6,560 bases of DNA, taken from the NCBI GenBank assembly GCA_036003885.1, contig DASYSA010000457.1, positions 1-6,560 on the forward strand, given 5' to 3'. The stretch comes from DASYSA01 sp036003885 (GTDB lineage Bacteria > Acidobacteriota > Blastocatellia > UBA7656). This document shows positions 6,420 through 6,560 of the stretch, piece after piece (the first letter of the stretch is position 1; each line of letters opens with the position of its first letter). The notes beneath the pieces were generated by a model that saw only the letters and a program-made list of their open reading frames with translations, ran no database searches and was not told the origin of the DNA. The translations under genes and the position numbers were made by a program.

Positions 6420-6559
6420 CACCCTCTTCAGAGGGGTGACTTGTGGAGCGGGGACTCCTGAACTGTTTCAACAGTTTCGCTACATCTCGAGGGCGACAAA
6501 ACCGTTAAAACGGTTGCGATCCACGCCTTAGCCGCAACACCCAACTGAAGTTGGGTGTT
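6420..6559. repeat. Evenly spaced array of four hairpins with different stems
   Basis: Four palindromes follow gltX. H1 (6420-6438) pairs caccctct with agaggggtg around tc, with one extra G. H2 (6460-6478) pairs gaactgtt with aacagtttc around tc, with one extra T. H3 (6500-6515) pairs aaccgtt with aacggtt around aa. H4 (6536-6559) is a perfect 11-bp stem of aacacccaact around ga. Loop centres fall at about 6428, 6468, 6507 and 6547, giving intervals of 40, 39 and 40. Stem sequences are largely unrelated, yet each stem closes on a pyrimidine-T/A-purine pair step and a 2-nt loop. Linkers are 20-21 nt. The array probably continues past the window end. H1, 31 bases after the gltX stop, might also help stop transcription, although no T run follows. 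Confidence 0.7.
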
Positions 6560-6560
6560 A

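Noticed and set aside
6420..6560. CRISPR array after gltX, suggested by the ~40-nt period
   Set aside because: There is no repeated direct-repeat sequence. The periodic parts are palindromes of different sequence, and the linkers (20-21 nt) are too short for spacers; no cas gene is visible.

Overview
The window looks like chromosomal DNA of a Gram-negative, moderately GC-rich bacterium, most likely an Acidobacteriota member of the Blastocatellia type. That placement is inferred from three things: an Oar-like TonB-dependent receptor C-terminus, a secreted VIT/von Willebrand A protein with a Gly-rich hinge and an extra C-terminal domain, and intergenic spaces packed with short palindromic repeats. 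No taxonomic marker was searched, so the assignment is tentative.

Layout. Positions 3-1370 hold the C-terminal 455 codons of an outer-membrane beta-barrel receptor that begins before the window and is followed by a strong intrinsic terminator (1417-1455). Positions 1371-2132 are non-coding. The first 510 bases of this gap carry two families of palindromic elements: a REP-like palindrome with a ~50-nt conserved core (copies at 1466-1543 and 1769-1883), and between them four hairpins with C-rich/G-rich stems (1545-1712). The last 250 bases are the upstream region of the next gene. Positions 2133-4742 encode an exported 869-residue VIT-vWA protein with an intact MIDAS metal site. A perfect 12-bp-stem terminator (4834-4866) closes this unit, and a possible promoter partly overlaps it. 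Positions 4892-6388 encode a complete glutamyl-tRNA synthetase (gltX) with no visible Shine-Dalgarno sequence. From 6420 to the window end there are four hairpins with different stems but two-nucleotide loops, centred 39-40 nt apart.

The three genes share a strand but do not look like one operon. Terminators follow the first two, gene functions are unrelated (outer-membrane uptake or surface protein, secreted adhesion/scaffold-type protein, translation), and gaps are large or contain their own signals. No tRNA, rRNA, transposase or CRISPR array was seen. The most unusual content is the intergenic hairpin arrays, especially the evenly spaced one after gltX.
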